DNA from: Clarireedia homoeocarpa
Taxonomy: Eukaryota; Ascomycota; Leotiomycetes; Helotiales; Rutstroemiaceae
Assembly: GCA_001465935.1 (NCBI GenBank)
Contig: LNKV01000003.1
Location: forward strand, 68,363-132,362
Direction of reading: 5' to 3'
Length of the DNA stretch: 64,000 bases
Position 1 is the first letter of the stretch; each line of letters opens with the position of its first letter. Of the stretch, positions 43,201 to 54,123 are shown piece after piece. A program made the translations under genes and the position numbers. The notes below the pieces were generated by a model. That model made no database searches and was not told the DNA's origin. It worked only from the letters and a program-made list of their open reading frames with translations.

Positions 43201-45142
43201 TAAAGTCCTTAGGCCTTACCTTTTGAGACGATTGAAAGCAGACGTGGAGAAACAAATGCCTGCAAAGTATGAGCATGTTGAGTTTTGCCGTCTATCAAAA
43301 AGACAACGTGAGCTCTATGACAGTTTCTTAAGTCGGAGCGATACCAGAGATACACTTGCTTCCGGCAACTATCTTTCGATTATTAATTGTCTCATGCAAC
43401 TACGGAAAGTCTGCAACCATCCTGATCTCTTCCTCGATCGACCCATCATGACCTCATTTCCGATGGAGAAATCTGTCATCACTGATTTTGAAATCAAGGA
43501 CCTACTGGTTCGAAGGAAAATGTTCCGTGAGCAGCCAATGAGTAAAGTCAGTCTTGAATTCTTAAATTTAGTTCCTGCGAAGCATGAGTCATTGTCTCGA
43601 ATTCTCTCTACTCGCATCTCTATGCTTAGTGCCCAGCGAGTGCTCATGGACTTGAGAGAGGCTCAGCGTACACGTGCGCAAAACGCGTTCACTACTCTTG
43701 ACCCATCCACGGTCAAGTCCAATTTGGTGTATCTGGAGAGTGCTTCTAGATGGGGCCGATTTGAGGAACTCCAGCATTGTGTATATCTCAATGCTCTACG
43801 AAGGCAACAGAAACCCATCTATGGTAGTTCACTGATGGAGCTTCTTGATCTCCGTCTCGATCAACGCCCTTTGCAGGCGAAACCACGCCGACGAGCTAAC
43901 CTTATTGCTTGGTTGGAAGATTCGTCACCATTAATGAAAGAGCTAGTTCCGACGTACACTTCACGATCCCAAGCATTGCATACAACGATACAGAAGTTCG
44001 CTTGCGTTACACCACCCGTAGTAGCAAGAGATATGACCTCACTGATGTTCACGCCTCAGGGAGTAAGTGAAATCCAGTCGGCCGTCAACCGCAAAGAAAC
44101 GGATCCGTTCCACGAAGCTCGCATGAGATTGTCGATCCAGTTCCCGGACAAGCGTTTGCTACAGTACGATTGTGGTAAACTGCAAACCCTTGACAAATTA
44201 CTACGGAAATTGCAAGCTGGTGGGCATCGTGCCCTTATCTTCACGCAGATGACGAAGGTTCTGGATATTCTTGAACAATTCCTCAATATACATGGACACA
44301 AATACCTACGTCTTGATGGGGCTACCAAAATCGAACAACGACAAATTCTTACCGATCGCTTCAACAATGATACACGTATTCTAGCTTTTATCCTCTCAAG
44401 TAGATCAGGTGGTTTAGGTATCAACTTAACAGGTGCCGATACAGTTATCTTCTATGACTTGGACTGGAACCCTGCGATGGACAAACAATGTCAGGATCGT
44501 TGTCATCGTATTGGACAAACCCGAGATGTTCACATCTATCGTCTCGTATCGGAGCATACAATTGAAGCCAATATTCTACGCAAAGCCAACCAAAAACGCA
44601 TGCTTGACGATGTGGTTATCCAGGAAGGAGAATTCACCACAGATTACTTCAACAAGATGAACGTACGAGAGGTCATTGAAGAAGACACCAGTCTCATGGA
44701 TGGGGCTGCAGCTGCCAATGCTGCTATGGATCGAGTTCTTGGCGGCCCTGATAACGATAAGAATGTACAACGAGTCCTGGCCCAAGCGGAAGACCGTGAG
44801 GATGTAGCGGCTGCGAAGGTTGCCGAGCGCGAGGTTGTTCAAACCGATGCAGCCGACTTTGACGAAAATGCCGCGACGGCGTCCGCTACTCCAGCTGGAG
44901 TAGGCACACCTAGAGACGGAGCTCCAACTCCTGGTGCTGATGGAACCCCAGCAGTAGATGATGCAATGGATGTTGATGAAGATGAAATGAACGCCTGGGG
45001 ACAACGTGTCGGCTCGATAGACGACTACATGCTGAAGTTCATGTCGGTGCAGCTCGAAAATGCACCTATTGAGTTACCGAAGGACAAGAAGAAGGGGAAG
45101 AAGGGGAGGGATCCTCGTCATCGTTCTCATAGAGCGAGATGA
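40259..45142 (+). CDS. swr1: SWR1-complex ATPase Swr1 (H2A.Z exchange)
   Basis: Predicted 1,607-aa Snf2-family ATPase that replaces H2A by H2A.Z in nucleosomes. An N-terminal basic/disordered region precedes an HSA-type helical segment at about residues 330-460. A long acidic tract (about 460-590, Glu/Asp-rich) follows, as in other Swr1 proteins. ATPase motifs: DEMGLGKTIQT (about 762), DEAH (about 865), LLTGTPLQNNL. After a long insertion the helicase C-lobe has RALIFTQMTKVLDILEQFL (about 1304), SSRSGGLGINLTGAD and QDRCHRIGQTR, then QEGEFTTDYF typical of Swr1. One 60-nt intron (40302-40361) is a multiple of three with no stop, so reading through it would insert 20 false residues between KIN and DLPPEE. 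It ends with a basic tail. Confidence 0.93.
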   Translation: MTTASEVSESEKINGRFNNTFSRNNLKLTSIFLSDLPPEEAVPQTPKTNGQAIENGNEEGPPTKRRRVNESNSIPKRKPESPPWKKVLAEGPSSFTVDGKRKSGRVNAIPLELQPPSEKRQTRGAAQKTFTPKGKHGSTNGTYSSPASRDTPTATATNGFKKSSGQNSSKMANKSATSPKRSHRKSTTSEQNTASARPTSKRSHAAKEVLSTPIASRSRRSGRISEITQDEPVESPPLVKNESLVDHSPKATLSRIKLRVKPAVIPLTHPSLVIPPPKYDSFRDFYEKAQQIPVEQGGLQSIEDEVEYTAEDVKRDANIILASEGQSGPDGVLKGEEPPKEWEPAKQWFHQDHLTRAATRFRKLMFDEKNAHRKLAAKVAEACREEWLRRQPKSSEQLEAEERKATELRYRNVLKTFMGTWDNVKAEVNRQRLVEWEAQEQARVRKALNEAVDISTQKLQARRAQQDSDIDTDEDEDEDEDNVSDDESPDAESNDNESNMSSSEDEADEETTKQDAEDENLTVDQLREKYATLPELPHASDDEMAGNGIGDSEIDSDPSTDMDDDMGSSDEGENSEDEEEEDDDEEEDGEAHDAGILGFLTSSDVKELETKQAALGPDEMDIDVDQSVVDTPANEGMEVDEQDEVSLIPNGDSAQSKVNGVSEKQPLIEDIMDDDPQNAVATSNSPLLSHQTREVMAISPDRSSQPTSRTTETKQSEVDSASSVDPNQSSRQLTESATPQPPNHLKTPVPFLLRGTLREYQHYGLDWLAGLYANNTNGILADEMGLGKTIQTIALLAHLACEHEVWGPHLVIVPTSVMLNWEMEFKKWCPGFKILTYYGTQEERKRKRMGWKDNDAWNVCITSYQLVLQDQQVFKRRQWHYMILDEAHNIKNFQSQRWQTMLNFKTRARLLLTGTPLQNNLTELWSLLYFLMPSDGSDQGVGGFANLKEFQDWFKKPSEQILEHGREQMDDESRAIISKLHKVLRPYLLRRLKADVEKQMPAKYEHVEFCRLSKRQRELYDSFLSRSDTRDTLASGNYLSIINCLMQLRKVCNHPDLFLDRPIMTSFPMEKSVITDFEIKDLLVRRKMFREQPMSKVSLEFLNLVPAKHESLSRILSTRISMLSAQRVLMDLREAQRTRAQNAFTTLDPSTVKSNLVYLESASRWGRFEELQHCVYLNALRRQQKPIYGSSLMELLDLRLDQRPLQAKPRRRANLIAWLEDSSPLMKELVPTYTSRSQALHTTIQKFACVTPPVVARDMTSLMFTPQGVSEIQSAVNRKETDPFHEARMRLSIQFPDKRLLQYDCGKLQTLDKLLRKLQAGGHRALIFTQMTKVLDILEQFLNIHGHKYLRLDGATKIEQRQILTDRFNNDTRILAFILSSRSGGLGINLTGADTVIFYDLDWNPAMDKQCQDRCHRIGQTRDVHIYRLVSEHTIEANILRKANQKRMLDDVVIQEGEFTTDYFNKMNVREVIEEDTSLMDGAAAANAAMDRVLGGPDNDKNVQRVLAQAEDREDVAAAKVAEREVVQTDAADFDENAATASATPAGVGTPRDGAPTPGADGTPAVDDAMDVDEDEMNAWGQRVGSIDDYMLKFMSVQLENAPIELPKDKKKGKKGRDPRHRSHRAR

Positions 45143-46347
45143 TGGATATTTTCAAGCTTTTGTGAGTGCGCATATATTCAGTTTATATGCGCGCACACCT
45201 TTTTGTATTCTATTTAATCTTCTTTTCAGAGCGGGCTGTTTTATTAGGCATGGGGCAGCTTATGTGCATATGGACGACGATGGGACGGCGTTGTTTCGTT
45301 GGTTGATGCAGGAAAAAAAAATACGTTTTTACAGTATAATGTTTGTATGCATCAGATGGAGTTTTTCTCAAAGTGCTTGGTAAAAATGCTCTTTGCTACA
45401 TTTTTTTTTTTTGGCAAAGTTTATTGCATGACTTGAGTTGGATTGGAAAGCTAGGAAAAAGGGCTATATGGCATGGGGGTTGGTCTGGTAGAGTACGTTT
45501 TGCGCTCTGCGGTTGGAGCGAAAATCGCAGGGAAAAACAATGAAAATGAATAAGTCTCTACTTCATTACCTAGACTTTGAGAAACGATTCTTATACTTGT
45601 AAGAATAACAGTGCTCTTTGCCAGTGTTCTCTCAGGTATCGTCGTCAAGCAACAAATGCCGAGTAGCCCGCAGACTCACCACACAGATCGATAATAACTT
45701 GAGCTATCGTCGGGAATATGCCGGACTTTACTAGCTACAAGGGTTTCTGACCACTCACCAGCCTTTCTCATTTCCAACCAATCGTATGTTCCGTATCAAT
45801 GGAGCAGTGCTCCGCTCCGTTTTTCTGCTTACATACTAATACTAGCCTTGCAAGTTGCATGTTGTTTCCCCTCTCAAAAGACTTTTTGATACCTCGTTCG
45901 ACTTTTATGGTTGAGAAGTTGTTTACTGGCTTTTGGGATCCTTTGAGTGTTTACGTTCCTCAGAGCACTTACTGTGACGTCCGTCTATACTACAGTATCA
46001 TACTATTTTGGCTTTACGGAATCGGTTCCGCCCTGGGGCCGAAGCTTCCGGGGAATTCGTGGCTCGTCGGTGCTGGTTACTTTTGAGGAACATCATTGGT
46101 GATTTGAGGGAGGATAGAGTGGTGGATTTGTCAGAGGAGTAAGAACAGGCATAGAGGAAGTTTCCTTTGCTGTGGAGAGCATACTTTTGGGTTGGGCGAA
46201 ACTTGGGATATTGGATCTTTTGGACATTTCCTGGAAGGGATAGAGAGCTACAAAACGGATTAATTTTGCAAAAGAGGGAACCAGGAAATACCGAGCAGAC
46301 AAATCACCATCGAAGAAACGGACTCATTCTTAGTTCGAACCACAGCC
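45143..46347. other. Intergenic region between SWR1 and the MBOAT gene
   Basis: 1.2 kb with the SWR1 3' UTR (T-rich, T run near 45401) and the promoter of the next gene. The 95-codon open frame at 45799-46086 shows no family feature and no usable splice link to the next gene. Confidence 0.6.
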
Positions 46348-47515
46348 ATGAATATCACATCCATCCCCCTCCTCCTCGAGCCAGCCTCAATCTCCACAGA
46401 GCTAGAACGCCTAGGTCACGAGACCATCCGCGCCACAGCTTTCCTCCTCATCCCCATCGAACTCCTCTACTTCTCCATATTCTTCCTTCTCCAAGGGCAA
46501 TATGGATTTCACAAGAAGCTGACTTTTCTCTCTTTGGCCACTTTTGGCCTGAGTAACTGGATGACTCCCATCTCCTGCGGACCTATCGGATTCCTGAGAA
46601 ATTTCATCGGTACGTACCACCGAAGAGCTTCCCCCCCAACCCTAACGATTTTCGTTCCTCGCCATCACAAACAAGCTAACCCAATCCAGTCGCAACATTC
46701 ACCCTCAAAGCTCTCGACATCTTTGCCCGCCGCGACTCTCTCCCCTCCTATACCGCCGGCAAGACCCCCGCCACCTGGCTGCATGCACTTCTCCTACTTA
46801 CCGAATTCCGCTACGAATCCTTCGCACCAAACTACATCCGCGTCCCCCGCACTCAAGAAACGTTCAACGAGCCCCTGCAACTGGCGATCCACGTTGGCAT
46901 CTTCAGTGTTTTTCAAATCTTCCCCCAACACTGGCCGTTGGTTTTAGTGTATGAAATTTATCTAGGGATTTATATACTCTGGACTACGGCGCAGTTGTGT
47001 GCGCGGTATAAGAGTAGCCCGGCTTTGTTCGGGAGGTTGTATGCTGTTGATAGTATTGCAGGGTTTTGGTAAGTTTCCCCCCTCCCTTGGTCTGTACCAC
47101 ATACGCAAGAAACAGAGGAGTTGATAAATGCACCAGGTCCAAAACATGGCACACAATATACCTTGCTCCACTCACGAGCCTCATTCTAGACCCTCTCCGC
47201 AAAAGACTTCCCAAGTCTGTCGCCCGTCCCATAGGGGTTCTTGCATCCTTTCTTTTCATGAGCGCATTCCACGTCTACGTTCTACACCCCTGGCTCAACA
47301 GCGAAGCACTTTTCCGCGTCGGCGTTCTCTTCGCGGCGAATGGCTTTGCGGTTGTAGGGGAGACGATGGTTTGGAAAGGGAGGAGTAGCTGGTTGAAGAT
47401 GGCTTTGGCGTGGGGGTTTGAAATGTGCTTGGCGTCGTGGGTGGCGGATGGGTTAGGGAGTGAGTTCCAAGGAGGGTTGATGGGAGTTAGGTTAAGGGAG
47501 GTGTGTCACGTTTGA
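46348..47515 (+). CDS. Wax-synthase-like MBOAT membrane O-acyltransferase
   Basis: Predicted 339-aa multi-pass membrane protein of the fungal wax-synthase-domain (MBOAT-like) group, which includes acyltransferases of lipid and terpenoid metabolism. The key block reads, across the second splice site, SIAGFWSKTWHTIYLAPL, matching the family F-W-x-x-x-W-H core. A later helix has FLFMSAFHVYVLHP, with the second conserved histidine. About seven hydrophobic segments are visible. Three exons: 46348-46609, 46690-47068 and 47137-47515 (introns 80 and 68 nt). The gene is not in an obvious metabolite cluster, since its neighbours are housekeeping genes. The substrate is unknown. Confidence 0.8.
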
Positions 47516-47815
47516 AGGGTGGAATGGAGCGGGAATAGGACGATTATATGAATCAGAGCTGAGGACTATCTGACGAAAATAAGATATAGACAGACCCGTG
47601 AAATGACGGATTCGGTAGACCAAAAACTGCTTAGCCTCTTTCATATAGCAAAGAAAGTCGATTGTTTCGAGCAACATTACATGCATAAATGCATCACATC
47701 AAATCAGCCAATAAACAAAAAACAGTCATCATATTCTCTATCCATATCTTCATATTCTCCTCTATCAATCTCTCTACTCCACATACTATCTATCACCCAA
47801 CCATCCCCTCAAACT
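47516..47815. other. Spacer between convergent 3' ends
   Basis: 300 bp between the MBOAT gene and DOP1, A/T-rich. It probably consists of both 3' UTRs. Confidence 0.6.
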
Positions 47816-50800
47816 CTACAACCCCTTAACAATACTCCTTTCATCAAATAAATCCCTCAATAACCCCATCCTACAAGTCTCCCAATCCGTCTCACCCATA
47901 GAGTACGTACTCTCAAATGCCCAAATGCTCAATTGACTGAAGAAAGGTCTTAGTACCTTCGCCACCAACTCATCCTTTCTCTCCCATGTTCCCTCATCAT
48001 TGATGCCCGCTTTCCTGCTCAATAGTGGTCTCCTCATTGAGAATTTCGACGCTTGGGCTTGTGGGTTTGTGGTTGAAGTCACTGGCTCAGATGTGGTGGT
48101 TGTAGCGGCTAAGCCTAATTCCTCCGAGAGCTCATCGACGAGACTAACGGGATGGTAATTTGAAGGGCGGTAGACGGCGTCAATAGTGTCGGTTATAAAC
48201 AGCCATTCGTGGAGTTGGAAGTCGTCCGGCGCAATGCAGAGTAAGGTGTCCAGTAGCTTACATGCTTGAAGCACGGCGTAATTGTTGTATGTTTCGGCCG
48301 GTACGCTGTGGTCAGGAGCGACGACTGAGGAAATTGCAACGTGTAGCTCGGCGTTGATGATGGGCCATAAGGTGGCAAGATGAATGGCGGATGTTTTAAG
48401 GACGAGTGCACGTAATAGCATGTATATGTCTGCGCGGGTGCTAGATGATGGAGAGGAGGTAGTAGTTGCTGTGAGGAGTTCGACGACTTTTTCTTGCATG
48501 GTTGGGAGATCCGCAATAAAGTTATCATTCATTGTGGCAAGAACGAGGGTGGCTATCCGGCGGAGGTTGAGTTGCGTTTTTCTGTCCGCTTCGATTCGTG
48601 CAGAAGTGGCACCTACACCGAAGACGATACCAGCTGTTGAGGGTGCAACCAATCGTGATAACAATTCGGGCACTCTCTCCTTATCAGTTAGCGTCCACTG
48701 CTTTAATAGAGGTAGCCAATCGCTCTCAACAAGGCTTATAGTGCTAGCAAAGAATCTTGGGTCATTGAAAGCATCTGCAAGGTCTTTCCGCCATGACTTG
48801 TGTGTATTTGGGAGCCTAGAGAGTTGATATAGCAGGATCAGTGTGCTTTTCGAGACGTTTTCCGGGAACGTTTTCGCCTTGAAAGTAGGTCCAATTACGC
48901 TGGTAGATATGGTAGTAGCCGCACTCAAGACCCGGTCCGGCTCAACGAGGATTTTTGGAAGGTTCGGTGCTATAGATGCTAGAATGCCAACAACATCATC
49001 CGACCTTGGAGGAGGTCGAGATGAAGATGGTCTCTGGTCACTTTCGGCAGCCTTCTCGGAAATGCTTTCTGAAAAGCCCATAGGTCTCGTAGTGAACATA
49101 GCTGTGAGCAATCGTAGAAAGAGATCCTGTTTCGGTCAGATACCATGTTTGTGCATATTGAAGGGATCATGAACTTACTCCTAATTCTCTCCGCATTCGA
49201 CGCTGCTCCCCAAAATTGGTGTTGTCGGCCTTTTCCCCTAATATCGAGGCAAATTCCAAGAGACTCGGAAGGGTTTGCCTATGGGGAAAGGGGTTGGCAA
49301 GTAGATCTTTGAGGAACGTCATACAGTCAACCCATATCTCGTCCATTGCATCATCTTCTAACGATTTCGCATACTCCACCAAAAATGTGACAAGATCCGT
49401 ATCACTTAGAGAAGACGTCAAGGTGGACTTCCTTGAAGGATCTAGAGCACCAGGATTTGTCCGACTATATATAGCATTAAATATAGCAGGGATTGTATGC
49501 TTCGGCCTAGATCCATCAAGCACGTGGAGGAGATTGAATATGATTGAAGGTCTAGAATCGCTAGGACCACTCGCAGACTTTTGCCAGATCTCAACTAAAG
49601 TCTCTAAGCACTCTAAAGCTTCGGCAGTAAAGAGATGCTCAAGAAGTCGACGAGCCCGGTTGCGCATGCGCAAAGATGTATAATTGAACGACGCTGCAGA
49701 TTCGGTATCTTGATTTCCATCTTGACCACCCCAAGACCAGATGAGGAAGCAGATTCGAACGGCATCTTGGAAGGAAAGTAGTACAGTTAATCGGTTATTG
49801 GCGGTAATACTCCTTGCCTGGGGTGTTTCCGAAGAGAAGACGCCTGAAACCATATTTCCAAAAAATCCTTGAGGTTGATCCGGGCTCTTAATGATTGGTG
49901 TTCTTAATTCATCCTTCAGGAGACGATCATGACCTTTAGCTAGTAAATATTCGAGGCCATTAAGTAAGGATATCAAGGTTGATTCCGGAGCAGCAGAACT
50001 CTCAGGTACCACACCAGGATCTCTGAACGTGGTTTGAAGATTAGCAAATGCATCTCCAATCTGAGAGCACAATGTTTCGACCAAGGGTATAAGAATCTGG
50101 AATATCGTATCTGTATAAAAGGGTAGACACTCTGTTAAGAAGTGAACCCAACTATCCAACACTGGGCGACTTGAAGAAGATTCAAACCCAGCTTGTAGAC
50201 ATTTCACCAGGGATGGTGGAGGCGGCGGTAATGCAGTGACGGGCTGTTCAGTGCGGTCAAGTGGCAATGAAGCAGCAGATGCATTAACTTGTTGAGTTAT
50301 GGACCGCCTCTCCGCTATTGGAGATGGTGGAACACTAGCGACAGGCCGGAGTTTTAATGCGGCATACACCACATCTAATAGTAGAACTTGAATGAAAGGA
50401 TCGGTTCCTTCTAAGGAATGGCTTAGGCGTTGTATCAAGATGTGCTCAAGTTGCAGTTCGCCTAGGAAAGTTGAGAAGGGACTTAGTAGAATTTGGTGCA
50501 ATATCGTCAACGCCGTTCGATGGAATTGATGAACACTTGGTTGCAGGCCTGATTTGTTGGGGTCTGACGTGCCGGAAATAGCCTGTAAGCATACATGAAC
50601 AAAGAATTCCAGTAATGGAATTTCATGATTGCGTCCAGCTGTAGCATCATGAGCATTCTCTCATAAAAATACGATTCTAGTAGCAAACTTACTGATCTGG
50701 TATAACGGCCGATGACTCTGCTCTGTCGAGATTGTGCTATGTGCAAGAGCAGCCCATGTATTATCCGATGACCACCGCAGTATATTAGAGAGTGTCTGGA

Positions 50801-53725
50801 GGTAGTACAAGCACTGATCCAAGTCATCCTCATCGCGATATACACGAAGATTGTGGAGGGCTGAAGTTGAAGCGTCCTCAAATTTTGATTGAAGAAACTT
50901 ATAGGAAGCAAATTTTCCTACGAACAGATGGAACAATCTGAGTATTGGTTAGCGAGCACTCCACGATTATTACAATTGTATCATACTTGTCAATACCAAG
51001 AAGGCTCTGTAACCAGATTCGTACAGTCATGAAAAGTTGAGTTCGTTCATCAAGTAGAGCATCAAGTAATAAGAAAAGCGGTTTAGAAAGCATAACTTCA
51101 TAATTAACAACCCCAGATAGTCTCGGGGCATTCTTGGTCTCATTGTTTGAGCCGCGGCGATCGAGATGACCATTATCTTGTAAAGTATGCGTCCACAAAA
51201 CACTGAAGCTCCTACCAGCATCTGCATCTCGTGACGCATACGTTCCACTTAGATCATGTTCTATCATCAAGTTGCAGATAGATGCTTCAATGTCATGGTT
51301 TTCGAGAGAGAGTGTCGTCTGCAATTGCCAAAGACACCGTACAGTTTCCACGTGATATTTGGGGTGAGAAGCGGAGAGATATGACCAGGCCAAACGAACG
51401 AGCGGATCCACTAGACTGGACAATTCCGGCATTGAAATGTAATGATTCGAATACAGGCTGGTAGAAAGAGACATTATGGTAGTGAAAGCGAGGAACGGGA
51501 GTTGAGAAGGCATGCTCAATTTATTTTGCATAGATTGTAGTAATCCCGAAGCATCAAGACTTCCGACCTTTGGTGCCTTGGACAGAAGTGTGATAAGGAG
51601 TTTATTCTTGATGCCAACATCAGCACTTGAGACTGAACTTGACAGACTTTGACGAGCAATGTTGCCGGACTCGCGAAGAAGTAGTTCATTTACGTCGCGA
51701 GTTGAGTATGGTGGGGTAGAAGCATCCAGATTTCCGTGCTCCTGAACATAGAACGTATTCAGAGCTCGCAAGATTTCTGCATTCGAAGGAGCGTGTACTT
51801 CAACCTCATCATATTTGGTCATTGATTGACCAGCAGGAGGCCGCACCTGAAAAGCCCGTTCTGGAATGAGCTCGGCCAACTCCATAGCAAGATTTAATGC
51901 CAAGTTCTCAGCTTCGTCTGTGGTACGGGTGCTGTTAGACCTTTGCAGCCTTTCCTTTGTATCCTCTAGTATACTGAGTACAGTGAGAAGGGCCATCGGG
52001 GCATGTATCAGTAGCATTTCTTCTTCTCGCACATTGAAGTGATTGATGATAAATGTGACAAGAGATAATTTGTCGATCTGCTCTTCAACGGGCAACTTTG
52101 CATCACCAAGTGCCTGCGCTATCAAGCCGACTATTTCACCCCATATAAGACCGCTCTCAACACCATCGAAGAATACACTCGCACTCCGGAGTACCTCCAA
52201 GAAGTCTGCCTTGTTTGTGGCTTTGCTCTCGTAAAGCCGGACACTGTTTACCACGGGTAGGAAGATATCCGGAACAACCAGCCCACCAATCTCCCATCGA
52301 TCCATCAAGGACAGACATATACGAAAGGGGCGAGCCTTTTCAAGCGGATTTGTGGATTCTTGCCGTATGATTTTTAGAAGAGCTTGCGTTAGCGGTTTCA
52401 AACCAAAGTTTTCGAAGTACCGGGTTCTTGAGGCAGCCTGCGCTCCAAAATGATCACCAGATACTGAGGTTGGGGATTCTGGACCACCATCATTATCATG
52501 GCCGACAGGCTCCGGACCTAGCAACCATGTCCAAAGACGTCTATTGAGACTCATATCTCGGCGTGTAACTACACCCACGGCAGCGGTGATAAGGAGCTCA
52601 AGGTCTTCCGGTTTTACCCGTTTTTGTAGGACGTCGGCGTGTAGTGGTAAATGTGTGACCAGAAGATCTAAGAATCCACGTTGTATCAACAACTGTTCGT
52701 CAGCCAAACCAGCAGCGAAACAACGAAGCAGTAAGCCTGGCTCCGGCGAGGTTACAATTTCGGTTAGCTGGGCCTGATTAACGGCTGTCTCGTCCTTGTG
52801 CGATCCATTGACCGAGCTTTGTTCTAGAGAATGCGCATTCCCAAGCTTGGGAAGATTGCGATTGAGGTAGGCCAGAGCCCCCAGACGTCGCCCATTGCTT
52901 GTTATTGCAGCCAGAAAAAAGCATTGCCAGAAATATTCATCACCACTACTGTGATTTTGCCCAAGGTCTTCAGTCCCTCCTGGCCTAACTACGTCCTTGA
53001 AGCCGTCCAAGAGGGTCAATGTGCGCTCGAATTCCTCACTGGTCTCTTCTTCAAGACCTGGCAGTAATGCCAATATTATTGCCTTCAATGCGGGACGCAG
53101 ACACTGACCATCGACTCTTACGAGATGTTTTTCGAGTAGTTCAAGGAATGGACCCCTCACTGAGAGGGACGCAAAAGACAGGGTGGTTGACAAACCCGGT
53201 AGATACAAGGGCAAATCTTGAGACAGGCCATCCCTCCCTATCATTGAGAATATATAACCGTAAACCTCAAGGGCTTTCTGGTGAACGCCGGACGGTAGTG
53301 ATGGGTTTAAGCACTGTGCGAGACGTTTTGCGACAATCGCTTTCGAAGGAATAGTTGCGACATGGGCAGGATGTGCTTGTAATGACTATTTGAAAATGTC
53401 TCAGTGTCTTCTTCTGTATACATTCTTGGAGCTACAGACCTTTAGCAAACGCCCCAAAAAAGATATATAATCTGCCCATTCCTGTAACGCCGTATCAAAC
53501 AGCGAGAGGGAACGATCAACACCAGAAGCATATCTGCGAAACGCTTTGTCTTTGTTCGGAGCTTCATCTAAGACCTCGAATCAGCTCTGCCATACCAAAC
53601 AGGGACCATACGAAGCACTCTCTACCTCCGCCTAACTGATTCCTCCATTTCCTCGAGACTGGAGATGCTCTTCCTGAGCTCGCAGGTGACACTGACTGAC
53701 GTCCAGACCTGGGCTCAAGGGCCAT
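47816..53725 (-). CDS. dop1: Dop1/DopA (Dopey family) Golgi-endosome trafficking protein
   Basis: Predicted 1,880-aa Dopey-family protein, which works with Mon2 and the flippase Neo1 at Golgi/endosome membranes; DopA in Aspergillus affects polarity and development. The N-terminal Dopey domain is clear: DKAFRRYASGVDRSLSLFDT, ALQEWADYISFLGRLLK, IVAKRLAQCLNPSLPSGVHQ, KALEVYGYIFSMIG. The rest is helical repeat-like, with C-terminal IWAFEST and RDLFDERS. Six exons: 53725-53626, 53567-53440, 53385-50987, 50937-50693, 50638-49179 and 49126-47816; introns 49-58 nt; total 5,643 nt. The first intron uses a weak donor (GTAGAG), so the N-terminal 35 residues are the least certain. Divergent from MON1. 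Confidence 0.9.
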
Positions 53726-54123
53726 GATTCTTGAGGCACTTCACAGAAGTATTGGCGAAGGTGATTTGCATCTTTCGATTTTGTTGTTGGCATGTAATTC
53801 ATGAATTCATTTCGTACGCGTGGCTTCTTTGATCAACAAAGTTCAAAAATCCCAAGGATGACGGAATGTCGCTAGATTTCAACTTTCAGTGCCTCCAGCG
53901 CTAGATTTGCGAATTTCAGTGCCTCCAGCCCTGCGCGCCCAAAACAGCCTTAAGACACCCCTTGTAACCTTAACTATTTGTATCCACAGCTTACAGGACT
54001 CATTTAAACTTGTACATAGATAGGTGAGTTACATCAAAATGCTCTATTAACTGTAATCATTATTGATTCCTCCCTAACAATTGTCTGTTATTAGACTAGG
54101 TTTTCACCTCCCATTGGGACCTC
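53726..54123. promoter_or_regulatory. Divergent promoter shared by DOP1 and MON1
   Basis: 398 bp separate the start codons. Inside lies a near-duplicate: TTTCAGTGCCTCCAGC occurs twice, at about 53884 and 53915. I see no TATA box. Confidence 0.5.

Noticed and set aside
45799..46086. 95-codon frame before the MBOAT gene as a possible first exon
   Set aside because: No splice pair links it to 46348 in frame, and the gene has a normal start of its own.
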